Below are positions 29,498 to 37,988 of a stretch of 64,000 nt of DNA, in pieces. Under the pieces are notes generated by a model. It searched no databases, had not been told where the DNA came from, and saw only the letters and a list, made by a program, of their open reading frames with translations. This DNA comes from Variovorax ginsengisoli (GTDB taxonomy: Bacteria; Pseudomonadota; Gammaproteobacteria; Burkholderiales; Burkholderiaceae_C). Each line of letters opens with the position of its first letter. The first letter of the stretch is position 1. The DNA lies in the NCBI RefSeq assembly GCF_030486595.1, contig NZ_JAUJZH010000008.1, positions 62,001 through 126,000 on the forward strand, given 5' to 3'. The position numbers and the translations under genes were made by a program.

Positions 29498-30595
29498 ATG
29501 GACGAATTCGATTGCGCCGTCATCGGCGCCGGCGTGGTGGGTCTGGCCGTGGCGCGCGCGCTGGCCCTGCGGGGACGCGAGGTCATCGTGCTCGAATCCG
29601 AGGGCGCGATCGGCACCGGCACCAGTTCCCGCAACAGCGAGGTGATCCACGCCGGCATCTACTATCCCCAGGGCTCCCTGAAGGCGCAGTTGTGCGTCGA
29701 GGGCAAGCAGCGTCTGTACGCGTACGCCGAAGACCGCGGGCTTCCGCATCGACGCTGCGGCAAGCTGATCGTCGCCACCAGCGAAGCGCAGGTCGGGCAG
29801 CTCGAGGCGATCGCCGCCAAGGCGCGCGCCAACGGCGTCGACGATCTCGTGCTGCTCTCGCGCACTCAGGCCAGGGCGATGGAGCCGGCGCTCGAATGCC
29901 TGGCGGCCCTCCATTCGCCGAGCACCGGCATCGTCGACAGCCACGCGCTGATGCTGAGCCTGCAGGGCGACCTCGAGCATGCCGGCGGCGTGCTGGCGCT
30001 GAAGTCCGGTGTCGTCGGCGCTGAGTGCGGCGGCGCCGGCATCGTGCTGAAGGCTTCCGACGGCACGGCCCTGCGCTGCAACAGCGTGGTCAATGCGGCC
30101 GGTCTGGCCGCGCCGCTGCTGGCCCGGCAGTTCGACGGCCTGCCTGCGGCCGCGGTGCCGGGGGCCTGGTTCGCCAAGGGCAGCTATTTCACGCTCGCCG
30201 GCCGGGCGCCGTTCAGCCGCCTGATCTATCCGGTGCCCGAGGCCGCGGGACTGGGCGTGCACCTGACCCTCGATCTCGGCGGCCAGGCCAAGTTCGGACC
30301 GGACGTGCAGTGGGTGGCATCGCCCGACGACCTGGTGGTGGACCCGGCGCGCGGCGAGGGCTTCTATGCCGAGGTACGCAAGTACTGGCCGGCGCTGCCG
30401 GACGGCGCGCTGGTGCCGGGCTATGCCGGCATTCGGCCCAAGATATCCGGCCCCGGGGACGCCGCGGCCGACTTCATGATCCAGGGCCCGGCGGCGCACG
30501 GCGTGCCCGGGCTGGTCAACCTGTTCGGGATCGAGTCGCCGGGGCTCACCAGCAGCCTGGCGATCGGCCGCTTCGTCGGTGATCTGCTGTCGTAG
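29498..30595 (+). CDS. FAD-dependent oxidoreductase, L-2-hydroxyglutarate oxidase-like
   Basis: DAO/GlpD-fold flavoprotein, 365 aa. The N-terminal Rossmann motif is [16 protein letters not shown] and [17 protein letters not shown] matches the L-2-hydroxyglutarate dehydrogenase/oxidase (LhgO/YgaF) family closely, as does the C-terminal [16 protein letters not shown]. Expected reaction is oxidation of L-2-hydroxyglutarate to 2-oxoglutarate with electrons to quinone or oxygen. It stands alone, 44 nt after the tRNA; no operon partners. Substrate assignment is by family resemblance. Confidence 0.88.
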   Translation: MDEFDCAVIGAGVVGLAVARALALRGREVIVLESEGAIGTGTSSRNSEVIHAGIYYPQGSLKAQLCVEGKQRLYAYAEDRGLPHRRCGKLIVATSEAQVGQLEAIAAKARANGVDDLVLLSRTQARAMEPALECLAALHSPSTGIVDSHALMLSLQGDLEHAGGVLALKSGVVGAECGGAGIVLKASDGTALRCNSVVNAAGLAAPLLARQFDGLPAAAVPGAWFAKGSYFTLAGRAPFSRLIYPVPEAAGLGVHLTLDLGGQAKFGPDVQWVASPDDLVVDPARGEGFYAEVRKYWPALPDGALVPGYAGIRPKISGPGDAAADFMIQGPAAHGVPGLVNLFGIESPGLTSSLAIGRFVGDLLS

Positions 30596-30636
30596 AGCCG
30601 CGCGGGCATGTACCATGGAACGGCGTGCCGTTTTGT

Positions 30637-30660
30637 CGGCGCGGTGTCGCCGGCGCGGTG
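30637..30660 (+). repeat. spaced direct repeat in leader of DUF883 gene
   Basis: CGGCGCGGTG occurs twice (30637-30646 and 30651-30660) with a 4-nt spacer, 29 to 52 bases before the DUF883 ATG. It could be a tandem binding site or chance in GC-rich DNA. Confidence 0.3.
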
Positions 30661-30688
30661 CCGGCGTGAATGAGGAGGACCTTTTTCG

Positions 30689-30997
30689 ATGACTGCTTCC
30701 ACCAACCTCGAAGCCGCGGCCAACGCCGTGGCCGAAGACATCGCCAGCGACGTGCGCGGCGTGCTCGCCAGCAAGGACCTCGATTCCGTGCCGCACATCA
30801 AGGCACTGCGCCAGCGCATCGACAGCAAGCTGGCGATCGCGCGGGAGCTGGCGGCCGAGAAGAGCCGCATCGCTGCGCAGAAGGCCCGTGAAGCCGCCAA
30901 TACGGCCAATGCCTACGCGCATGACGAACCGTGGCAAATTGCCGGCGCCGCGCTGGCCGTGGGTGTGCTGGTGGGCCTGCTGCTTGGGCGCCGCTGA
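30689..30997 (+). CDS. DUF883 family protein (YqjD/ElaB-like)
   Basis: Tail-anchored protein of 102 aa. The amphipathic helical N-terminus (about 1-75, charged, coiled-coil-like) is followed by one C-terminal membrane helix with glycine spacing (AGAALAVGVLVGLLLG) and ending RR. Relatives YqjD, ElaB and YgaM of E. coli attach stationary-phase ribosomes to the inner membrane. GAGGAGGA lies upstream of the ATG. The next gene encodes its usual YqjE-type neighbour, so a two-gene operon is likely. Confidence 0.88.
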   Translation: MTASTNLEAAANAVAEDIASDVRGVLASKDLDSVPHIKALRQRIDSKLAIARELAAEKSRIAAQKAREAANTANAYAHDEPWQIAGAALAVGVLVGLLLGRR

Positions 30998-31030
30998 TCA
31001 ACGCCCCAGGGGCGCGGCGGAGTTCGGAGG

Positions 31031-31714
31031 ATGAGCCTCAGCGCCCTGTTCGGAATCAAGTCCCGCCTGCGGCGCCTGCGCATCCTGGCCGGTGAAGGGG
31101 CGCTGGCCGCCAGTGATCGCGCCCAACTCCTGCGGCTGGCCTGGGACGAGGAGAAGCAGCGCCTGCGGCTGATGCTCGGCCTCGGGGTGGCGGTTGCCGG
31201 GCTGACCACCGTCGTCATCGCGCTGCTGTCGGTGGCGATCGTGGTGCATTTCTGGGACACGCCGTATCGCGCCACGGTGGCCTGGGTGCTGGCGCTGGCG
31301 TGGGGTGGGCTCTGGATCGCGGCCGTGCTGCTGCTCATGGGCACGCTGCGCAAGTCCTCGGCCCTCGATTCGGCGCGCCTGACCTTCGAACGCGATCTGG
31401 ACTGGTTCCACCACCGCTTCGGTGCCGATCAGGACGAAGATGACGCGCAAGCGCTTTCGCTCACCAGCGAGCAGTTGCTGGCCCGTATCGAGCGCCAGCG
31501 CGAGCGCATCGCCACGCTCGAGGCGGCCGCCAGCGGCGCCGGCGAAGCGCCGAGCCAGCCCGAAACCGTCTCGGCCGCGGCCCTGCGCATCGCGCGCGAA
31601 CATCCGATCGCCACCGGGGTCGCGACGGCCACGGTGATCGCCGTGCTGGGTCCGCGTCGCCTGGTCCGATGGGCGACGGTGATCGCCCCGGTGCTCTGGC
31701 GGATGCGCGGCTGA
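31031..31714 (+). CDS. YqjE-type membrane protein with YqjK-like C-terminal extension
   Basis: Protein of 227 aa. The first ~110 residues fit the YqjE/phage-holin-like (Holin-X) family: a helical start, then two membrane segments near residues 48-78 and 82-108. A charged linker with a predicted coiled coil (EQLLARIERQRERIATLEAA) leads to a C-terminal segment, ALRIAREHPIATGVATATV, that resembles YqjK. In enterobacteria yqjD, yqjE and yqjK are three genes; here the last two appear joined. Despite the holin label this is a chromosomal envelope protein of unknown function. Confidence 0.7.
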   Translation: MSLSALFGIKSRLRRLRILAGEGALAASDRAQLLRLAWDEEKQRLRLMLGLGVAVAGLTTVVIALLSVAIVVHFWDTPYRATVAWVLALAWGGLWIAAVLLLMGTLRKSSALDSARLTFERDLDWFHHRFGADQDEDDAQALSLTSEQLLARIERQRERIATLEAAASGAGEAPSQPETVSAAALRIAREHPIATGVATATVIAVLGPRRLVRWATVIAPVLWRMRG

Positions 31715-31746
31715 AGCCTGGGCGGGCTCGATCTGGCCCGCGCATC

Positions 31747-32814
31747 TCAGCCTTTGCTTGCGCGCAGGGCCTGGGCGGCCTGGCGCACCAGCGCCGGGCC
31801 GCGGTAGATGAGCCCGGTGTAGATCTGCACCAGGTCGGCGCCGGCCTCGACCTTGGCCAGGGCGTCCGCTGCGCTCAGCACGCCGCCTGCGCCGATGATC
31901 GGAAAGCCCTTGCCGAGCGTCGCGCGCAGTTGGCCGATCACCCGGTTGCTGGCTTCGCGCACGGGTGCACCCGACAGGCCGCCGGCTTCCTCGGCATGGG
32001 GCAGGCCCGCCACGGCGTCGCGTGCCAGCGTGGTGTTGGTGGCGATGACGCCGTCCATCCGGTGGCGCAGCAGCGTCGCGGCGATCACCTTGACCTGCGC
32101 CTCGTCGAGGTCGGGCGCGATCTTGACGAACAGCGGCACCCGCTTGCCCTGGCGTGCCGCCAGCGCTTCGCGCTTGTCGGCCACGGCACCGAGCAGGCCG
32201 TCGAGTGCCTCGTCGCTTTGCAGCGAGCGCAGGTTGGCGGTGTTGGGGCTCGAGATGTTGATCGCGACATAGTCGGCGTGCGGATAGACCCCATCGAGGC
32301 AGACCAGGTAGTCGTCGACCGCGCGCTCGATCGGGGTGGCTGCGTTCTTGCCGATGTTGAGCCCCAGCAGCATCGGCGGCCTCGAGGTGTCGCGCCGGAA
32401 GCGGGCCCGCTGCACGTTGGCGATGAAGGCCTCGAGGCCTTCGTTGTTGAAGCCGAGCCGGTTGATGAGCGCGTCGCGCTGCGGCAGGCGAAAGATCCGC
32501 GGCTTCGCGTTGCCCGGCTGCGGCTTGGGCGTGACCGTCCCGACTTCGACGAAGCCGAAGCCCATGGCGCCGAAGGCGTCGATGCAGCGGGCGTTCTTGT
32601 CGAGGCCCGCCGCCAGGCCGACCCGGTTCGGGAACGACAGCCCCGCCAGGGTGACCCGGTCGGCCACGCGCGGCGCCGCGTAGGCGCAGGCCAGCGGCGT
32701 GTTCTGGGTCCGCGCCAGCGCGTCCAGGGTCAGCTCGTGGGCCCGTTCGGCGTCGAATCCGAACAGGAAGGGGCGGGCAAGCGCGTAAAGAGAGGAGGGC
32801 AACGGCAGGAGCAT
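31747..32814 (-). CDS. pyrD: dihydroorotate dehydrogenase (quinone), class 2
   Basis: Membrane-associated FMN enzyme of pyrimidine synthesis that oxidises dihydroorotate and reduces ubiquinone, 355 aa. ATG at 32814 is preferred to a TTG nine codons upstream because it gives the family start [19 protein letters not shown], the amphipathic quinone-tunnel helices. The active-site serine is in [21 protein letters not shown] and [12 protein letters not shown] bind FMN. Divergent from rpiA with 47 nt between starts. Confidence 0.95.
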   Translation of the reverse strand: MLLPLPSSLYALARPFLFGFDAERAHELTLDALARTQNTPLACAYAAPRVADRVTLAGLSFPNRVGLAAGLDKNARCIDAFGAMGFGFVEVGTVTPKPQPGNAKPRIFRLPQRDALINRLGFNNEGLEAFIANVQRARFRRDTSRPPMLLGLNIGKNAATPIERAVDDYLVCLDGVYPHADYVAINISSPNTANLRSLQSDEALDGLLGAVADKREALAARQGKRVPLFVKIAPDLDEAQVKVIAATLLRHRMDGVIATNTTLARDAVAGLPHAEEAGGLSGAPVREASNRVIGQLRATLGKGFPIIGAGGVLSAADALAKVEAGADLVQIYTGLIYRGPALVRQAAQALRASKG

Positions 32815-32861
32815 CGGATAATTCTCGGCTTCAGACTTCAATCAGCCCAGGATTCTCCCCG

Positions 32862-33563
32862 ATGACTTCCTCCGCACCCGCTCCGGTCCTGACGCAGGAC
32901 GAACTCAAGGCACTGGTCGGCCGCGCCGCGCTGGACTACGTGCCCAAGGGCGAGATCATCGGCGTCGGCACCGGCTCGACCGTGAACAAGTTCATCGAGG
33001 CGCTGGCCGGCATCAAAGACCAGATCCGGGGTGCGGTGTCGAGTTCGGTGGCCTCGACCGAGCGGCTGCGGGCGTTGGGCATCGCGGTGTTCGACAGCAA
33101 TGCGGTCGACGAACTGGCGGTCTATATCGACGGGGCCGACGAGATCGATGGCCGCGGCTACATGATCAAGGGCGGCGGCGCCGCGCTCACGCGCGAGAAG
33201 ATCGTGGCGGCGCAGTCGAAGCGCTTCGTCTGCATCGCCGATGCCTCCAAGCTGGTGAACACGCTGGGCGCCTTCCCGCTGCCGGTCGAAGTCATCCCGA
33301 TGGCGGCCCGGCGCATCATGCGGCAGTTCTCGCGGCTGGGCGGCCTGGCGCAGGTGCGCGAGAAGGACGGCGCCCCGCTGGTGACCGACAACGGCCAGCA
33401 CATCGTCGACGTGACCGGCCTGCGGATCACGGATCCGCTCGGCTTCGAGAACGAGGTGAACCGGTGGCCCGGCGTGGTCGAGGTCGGCGTGTTCGCCCAC
33501 CAGCGTGCCAGCGTCTGCCTGCTGGCGACGCCCTCGGGCGTGCGCACGATGACCTTCGGCTGA
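32862..33563 (+). CDS. rpiA: ribose-5-phosphate isomerase A
   Basis: Interconverts ribose 5-phosphate and ribulose 5-phosphate in the pentose phosphate pathway, 233 aa. The family motifs [15 protein letters not shown] (phosphate loop), IDGADEID (catalytic Asp) and [15 protein letters not shown] (catalytic Glu/Lys region) are intact. Convergent with the glutaredoxin-like gene, which ends 17 nt away. The start is preceded by only a weak ribosome-binding site. Confidence 0.96.
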   Translation: MTSSAPAPVLTQDELKALVGRAALDYVPKGEIIGVGTGSTVNKFIEALAGIKDQIRGAVSSSVASTERLRALGIAVFDSNAVDELAVYIDGADEIDGRGYMIKGGGAALTREKIVAAQSKRFVCIADASKLVNTLGAFPLPVEVIPMAARRIMRQFSRLGGLAQVREKDGAPLVTDNGQHIVDVTGLRITDPLGFENEVNRWPGVVEVGVFAHQRASVCLLATPSGVRTMTFG

Positions 33564-33580
33564 GGGAACGCCGGAGGCTG

Positions 33581-34213
33581 CTAGAACCGGATTCCGGCCG
33601 GATTGCTCGGCGTCGGTCCGTTGGCCGCAGCGGGCAGGTCGGCCGCCGGCGAAGGCGGCGGTTCCGCGGCGGCCGGCGCGGGCGCCGCCGCAGGTTGCTG
33701 CGCCACAAGCGGCTGGGCCGGGCCGTTGCGCCAGCCGGCCGGCAATTGCGAGCTCTTGGGATAGCCGGCCGCATCCAGGTACTGCGACCACTCGGCGTCA
33801 CCGAAGCCCTTGAGCTGCTGCGATCCGATCGTCAGCAGCGGCAGCGAGCTCTGGCCGCTCAGGCGCTGGAGCGCCGCCACGTCCTCGTTGGACTTGACCG
33901 TGCGTTCGTCGAAAGGTACGCCGCGCGTGACCAGCAGCGAGCGACCGGCGGCGCAAGGGCCACAGTCCTCGCTGGCGTAGAGCATGACCGGATAGCGCTG
34001 GACCACCTGCCGCAACTCGTAGGGCAGCCCGCCGCCCGCGCTCGCGACGCTGTTGCCGGTCCGGGCCGGCGCCGCCGGCGCGTTGGCGCTCGGCGGCTGG
34101 TCGGAGAAGGTGACCTTGCCGTTCTTGTCGACGTTGCGGTACACCGGCTGCGCCAGCGCGGCGCCGGCGACCAGCAGCAAGGTGAGACCCGCGAAGGCAG
34201 TCTGGAGCTTCAT
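33581..34213 (-). CDS. periplasmic DUF4124-glutaredoxin fusion protein
   Basis: Secreted protein of 210 aa. ATG at 34213 gives a Sec signal peptide (MKLQTAFAGLTLLLVAGAALA); DUF4124 follows (QPVYRNVDKNGKVTFSDQPP). Residues about 70-145 form a glutaredoxin-like domain with a CGPC redox pair (YASEDCGPCAAGRSLLVTRG) and the cis-proline segment LPLLTIG. The final 60 residues are Ala/Pro-rich, low complexity. Likely a periplasmic thiol-disulfide protein; partners unknown. It stands 34 nt after prlC in the same direction, so may be co-transcribed. Confidence 0.82.
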   Translation of the reverse strand: MKLQTAFAGLTLLLVAGAALAQPVYRNVDKNGKVTFSDQPPSANAPAAPARTGNSVASAGGGLPYELRQVVQRYPVMLYASEDCGPCAAGRSLLVTRGVPFDERTVKSNEDVAALQRLSGQSSLPLLTIGSQQLKGFGDAEWSQYLDAAGYPKSSQLPAGWRNGPAQPLVAQQPAAAPAPAAAEPPPSPAADLPAAANGPTPSNPAGIRF

Positions 34214-34247
34214 TCGTGCTTTCTGGATTCCAATGTAACGAAGTATG

Positions 34248-36296
34248 TCAGGCCGGCTGCGCCTCGGCCATGCCCTGGTGTCGCAACAACGCATCGAGTT
34301 GGGGTTCGCGGCCCCGGAAAGCCTTGAAGGACTCCATCGCGCTGCGGCTGCCGCCGGCTTCGAGGATCGCCTCGCGGTACTTGCGCCCGGTTTCGATGCT
34401 CGGCTCGCCGTTGGCGCCCGCGGTCTCCTCGAAGGCTGCGTAGGCATCCGCGCTCAGAACTTCGGCCCACTTGTAGCTGTAGTAGCCGGCCGCGTAGCCG
34501 CCCGAGAAGATGTGGCTGAAGGTGTTCGGCGTGCGGCTGAATTCGGGCGCCGGCATCACCGCGACTTCCTGGCGCACCTCGGCCAGCAGCGCCATCACGT
34601 CGCCCGGCTGGGCGGTGGCGGCGTCGTAGCGGGTGTGCAGCAGCATGTCGAAGAGCGAGAACTCGATCTGGCGCAGGGTCTGCAGGCCGCTCTGGAAGTT
34701 CTTCGCCGCGGTCATCTTGTCGAACAGGGGGCGCGGCAACGGCGCGCCGGTGTCGACGTGCGAGGTCATGTGCGCGAGCACGTCCCATTCCCAGCAGAAG
34801 TTCTCCATGAACTGGCTCGGCAGCTCGACCGCGTCCCATTCGACGCCGCTGATGCCGGAAACGTCGCGTTCGTCGATGCGGGTCAGCATGTGGTGCAGGC
34901 CGTGGCCAAACTCGTGGAAGAGGGTGGTGACGTCGTCGTGCGTGAGCAGCGGCGGTTTGCCGTCGACGCCCTCGGCGAAGTTGCAGACCAGTTGGGCGAC
35001 CGGCGTCTGCACCCGGCCGGTGTCCGGGCGCAGCCAGCGGGCGCGGACGTCGTCCATCCAGGCGCCGCCGCGCTTGGCGGCGCGGGCCGAGGGATCGAGG
35101 TAGAACTGGCCGACCTTCTGGCCGGCGCGCTCGATGCGGTAGAACTCCACGCTGGGGTGCCAGACCGGCGCCGTGTCGCGCTGGATCGACACCTCGAACA
35201 GGGTCTCGACGATCTTGAACAGGCCCGCCATCACCTTGGGCGCCGTGAAGTACTGCTTGACCTCCTGCTCGCTGAAGGCGTAGCGCGCTTCCTTGAGCTT
35301 CTCGCCGACGTAGGTCCAGTCCCAAGGCTGGGGATCGGCGAGCCCCAGGTGCTCGGCGGCGAAGGCCCGCAGGTCGGCCAGGTCGCGCTCGCCGTAGGGC
35401 CGGGCCTTGGCGGCGAGGTCGCGCAGGAACTTGATCACCTGGTCGGCCGACTCGGCCATCTTCGGCACGATCGAGAGCTCGCCGAAGTTGGGGTAGCCGA
35501 GGAGCTTGGCTTCTTCCTGGCGCAGCGCGAGGATCTCGCGGATCAGTGCGGTGTTGTCGAAGGCCGGGTCGCCGAATTCGCTGGCCCGCGTGACGTAGGC
35601 GCGATAGAGCCGCTCGCGCAGCGCGCTGTTCCTGGCGAACTGCATCACCGGCAGGTAGCAGGGCATCTTGAGCGTGAGCTTGTAGCCGTCCTTGCCCTCG
35701 GCCTCGGCGGCGGCGCGGGCGGCGCCGATCACGTCTTCAGGCACCCCATCGAGGTCTTCGAGGACGGCGTACCAGGCAAAGGCGTCGGTGGCGTCGAGCG
35801 CGTTCTCGCTGAACTTCTGGCTCAGTTCGGCCTGGCGTTCCTGGATCTCGGCAAAGCGGGCCTTGGCCTCGCCCTGCAACTCGGCGCCGCCGAGCACGAA
35901 GTTGCGGATCGCGTTGCGGTGCGCCTGGCGCTGCTCGGGGTTCAGGGTCGCGGGGTCGATGGCCTTGTACTTGGCGTACAGCCGCTCGTCCGAGCCCAGG
36001 CGGGTCCAGAAGGCGGTGACGCGCGGCATGGCCTCGTTGTAGGCCGCCCGCAGCTCGGGGGTGTCGGCGACGGCGTTGAGGTGGCCGACCGCGCCCCAGG
36101 CGCGGCTGAATCGCTCCGACGCCACGTCCAGCACCTTTGCGATGGCGGTCCACTCGGCCGGAAAGGCGGGCTCGGTCACCGCCTGCAAGGCCGACTCGGC
36201 GCCGGCGAGCAGGGCGTCGACCGCCGGTGCGACATGCTCCGGCTTGATCTGGTCGAACAGCGGGAGGTCGTTGAAGTCGAGGAGCGGATTGGTCAT
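34248..36296 (-). CDS. prlC: oligopeptidase A (M3 metallopeptidase)
   Basis: Cytosolic zinc endopeptidase that degrades oligopeptides and cleaved signal peptides, 682 aa. The zinc motif is HEFGHGLHH near residues 459-467, with the third ligand Glu in the following GISGVEWDAVELPSQ segment. C-terminal GGYAAGYYSYKWAEVL is the family substrate loop. Length fits OpdA/PrlC. It follows folD by 34 nt. Confidence 0.95.
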   Translation of the reverse strand: MTNPLLDFNDLPLFDQIKPEHVAPAVDALLAGAESALQAVTEPAFPAEWTAIAKVLDVASERFSRAWGAVGHLNAVADTPELRAAYNEAMPRVTAFWTRLGSDERLYAKYKAIDPATLNPEQRQAHRNAIRNFVLGGAELQGEAKARFAEIQERQAELSQKFSENALDATDAFAWYAVLEDLDGVPEDVIGAARAAAEAEGKDGYKLTLKMPCYLPVMQFARNSALRERLYRAYVTRASEFGDPAFDNTALIREILALRQEEAKLLGYPNFGELSIVPKMAESADQVIKFLRDLAAKARPYGERDLADLRAFAAEHLGLADPQPWDWTYVGEKLKEARYAFSEQEVKQYFTAPKVMAGLFKIVETLFEVSIQRDTAPVWHPSVEFYRIERAGQKVGQFYLDPSARAAKRGGAWMDDVRARWLRPDTGRVQTPVAQLVCNFAEGVDGKPPLLTHDDVTTLFHEFGHGLHHMLTRIDERDVSGISGVEWDAVELPSQFMENFCWEWDVLAHMTSHVDTGAPLPRPLFDKMTAAKNFQSGLQTLRQIEFSLFDMLLHTRYDAATAQPGDVMALLAEVRQEVAVMPAPEFSRTPNTFSHIFSGGYAAGYYSYKWAEVLSADAYAAFEETAGANGEPSIETGRKYREAILEAGGSRSAMESFKAFRGREPQLDALLRHQGMAEAQPA

Positions 36297-36330
36297 GGTC
36301 TGATTCAGATGGCGGACGGGGGGCGCGAGT

Positions 36331-37194
36331 TCAAGTGGCGCTGGCGGCGGCCGTGCGTTCTGCGGCCTCGATCGTGTTCACCAGCAGCATCGTGATGGTC
36401 ATCGGGCCGACGCCGCCTGGCACCGGCGTGATCCAGCCGGCCACCTCGCGCACGCCGGCGAAGTCGACGTCGCCGCAGAGCTTGCCTTCGTCGTTGCGGT
36501 TCATGCCGACATCGATCACGACGGCGCCGGGCTTGACCATGTCGGCCGTGAGCACGTTGCGCTTGCCGACCGCCGCCACCACCACGTCGGCCTGGCGGGT
36601 CATGGCGCCCAGGTCGGCGGTCGCGCTGTGGCAGATGGTGACGGTGGCGCTCTTGGCCAGCAGCATCAGGGCCATCGGCTTGCCGACGATGTTGCTGCGG
36701 CCGATGACCACCGCGTGCTTGCCGCGCAGCTCGTAGCCGATCGACTCGAGCATCTTCATGCAGCCGTAGGGGGTGCAGGGCCAGAAGCCGGGCGAGCCGG
36801 TCATCAGGGCGCCGGCGCTGGCGACGTGGAAGCCGTCGACGTCCTTGGCCGGCGCGATCGCCTCGATCACCTTCTGGGCGTCGATGTGGGCCGGCAGGGG
36901 GAGCTGGACCAGGATGCCGTGGATGGCCGGGTCGCTGTTGAGCGCCTCGACGCGGGCCAGCAGGTCGGCTTCACTGAGCTCGGCCGGGTACTTCTCGAGT
37001 ACCGAGTGCAGGCCGTTGTCCTCGCAGGCCTTGACCTTGTTGCGCACGTAGACCTGGCTTGCCGGGTTCTCGCCGACCAGCACCACCGCCAGGCCGGGCA
37101 CCACGCCGCGGGCCTTGAGCGCCGCGGCGCGGTTGGCGACCTCGGCGCGCAGTGTCTTGGAGAGCGCGTTGCCGTCAATCAATTGGGCTGTCAT
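36331..37194 (-). CDS. folD: bifunctional methylenetetrahydrofolate dehydrogenase/cyclohydrolase
   Basis: One-carbon enzyme that makes 10-formyl-THF from methylene-THF with NADP, 287 aa, ATG at 37194. The catalytic Tyr/Lys are in [29 protein letters not shown] and the NADP loop [14 protein letters not shown] are clear, as is the C-terminal [15 protein letters not shown]. First of folD-prlC-glutaredoxin on the minus strand. A palindromic repeat lies in the 161-nt gap upstream. Confidence 0.96.
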   Translation of the reverse strand: MTAQLIDGNALSKTLRAEVANRAAALKARGVVPGLAVVLVGENPASQVYVRNKVKACEDNGLHSVLEKYPAELSEADLLARVEALNSDPAIHGILVQLPLPAHIDAQKVIEAIAPAKDVDGFHVASAGALMTGSPGFWPCTPYGCMKMLESIGYELRGKHAVVIGRSNIVGKPMALMLLAKSATVTICHSATADLGAMTRQADVVVAAVGKRNVLTADMVKPGAVVIDVGMNRNDEGKLCGDVDFAGVREVAGWITPVPGGVGPMTITMLLVNTIEAAERTAAASAT

Positions 37195-37275
37195 CGTTTT
37201 TCGAACTTCAGAAATGGAAACGCCCGCTTGCGCAGGCGTGGAGTTTGCAACCGGTTGCCGGTGGCGGTACAGGCC

Positions 37276-37335
37276 GGCGCCGGGCCGCCCCAAGGCGGCC
37301 TGCGGCCCCCTCGGGGGGCAGCGACACACGAAGTG
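37276..37335 (-). repeat. GC-rich palindromic extragenic repeat, copy B (upstream of folD)
   Basis: A 60-bp copy of the element at 25771-25831, in inverse orientation: CACTTCGTGT, spacer, CCCCCCGAGGGGGC, then CGCCTTGGGGCGGCCCGGCGCC when read on the minus strand. It lies between the response-regulator stop and the folD start and could end the two-component transcript. Confidence 0.85.
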
Positions 37336-37355
37336 AGGAGCGTGGGGGCAAGTGA

Positions 37356-37988
37356 CTAGGCCTTGGCGGGCGTCGCCGCTTGCCCGAGGGCGATCTTGAG
37401 CAGGTCGGCCACGGTGTTGGCGTTGAGCTTTTCCATGATGTTGGCGCGGTGCGCCTCCACCGTCTTGATGCTGATGCCGAGGTCGTCGGCGATCTGCTTG
37501 TTGAGGCGGCCGGCGACGATGCGCTCGAGCACTTGGGCCTCGCGGCCGGTCAGCTTGGACAGCAGGGCGTCGCGGCTGGCCGATTGCTGGTGCTGCGCGA
37601 AGGCGCCGCGGGCATGGTCGAGCATGCGCTCGACCAGGGCCACCAGCGCCTCGTCGTTGAAGGGCTTCTGGATGAAGTCCATCGCGCCCTTCTTCATCGA
37701 GTCGACCGCCATCGGCACGTCGCCGTGGCCGGTGATGACCACGATCGGCAGCGGCGAACGGCGCTCGATCAGGCGGTCTTGGAGCTCGATGCCCGACATG
37801 CCGCCCATGCGGATGTCGACGATCAGGCAGGCCACTTCGCGCGGGTCGTAGCGCGACAGGAAGGACTCGGCCGAATCGAAGCAGCGGACCCGGTAGTCCT
37901 TGCCCTCGAGCAGCCATTGCAACGAATCACGAACCGCTTCATCGTCGTCGACGACATAGACAGTGCCCTTCTTCGGAATCAAACTCAT
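37356..37988 (-). CDS. FixJ/NarL-type response regulator
   Basis: Two-component regulator of 210 aa. Receiver domain 1-125 with phospho-acceptor Asp58 ([10 protein letters not shown]), acidic pocket VVDDDEA and switch Lys108 (IQKPF). LuxR-type HTH about 140-205 ([36 protein letters not shown]). The ATG at 37988 overlaps the kinase stop as ATGA, so kinase and regulator are made together. The pair faces the pyruvate dehydrogenase operon, a plausible target. Closest relatives by pattern are FixJ/TodT/StyR proteins. Confidence 0.93.
   Translation of the reverse strand: MSLIPKKGTVYVVDDDEAVRDSLQWLLEGKDYRVRCFDSAESFLSRYDPREVACLIVDIRMGGMSGIELQDRLIERRSPLPIVVITGHGDVPMAVDSMKKGAMDFIQKPFNDEALVALVERMLDHARGAFAQHQQSASRDALLSKLTGREAQVLERIVAGRLNKQIADDLGISIKTVEAHRANIMEKLNANTVADLLKIALGQAATPAKA

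Noticed and set aside
31031..31714. Prophage remnant suggested by the holin-like annotation
   Set aside because: YqjE-type proteins carry that label by family name only; flanking genes are core chromosomal and no other phage gene is present.
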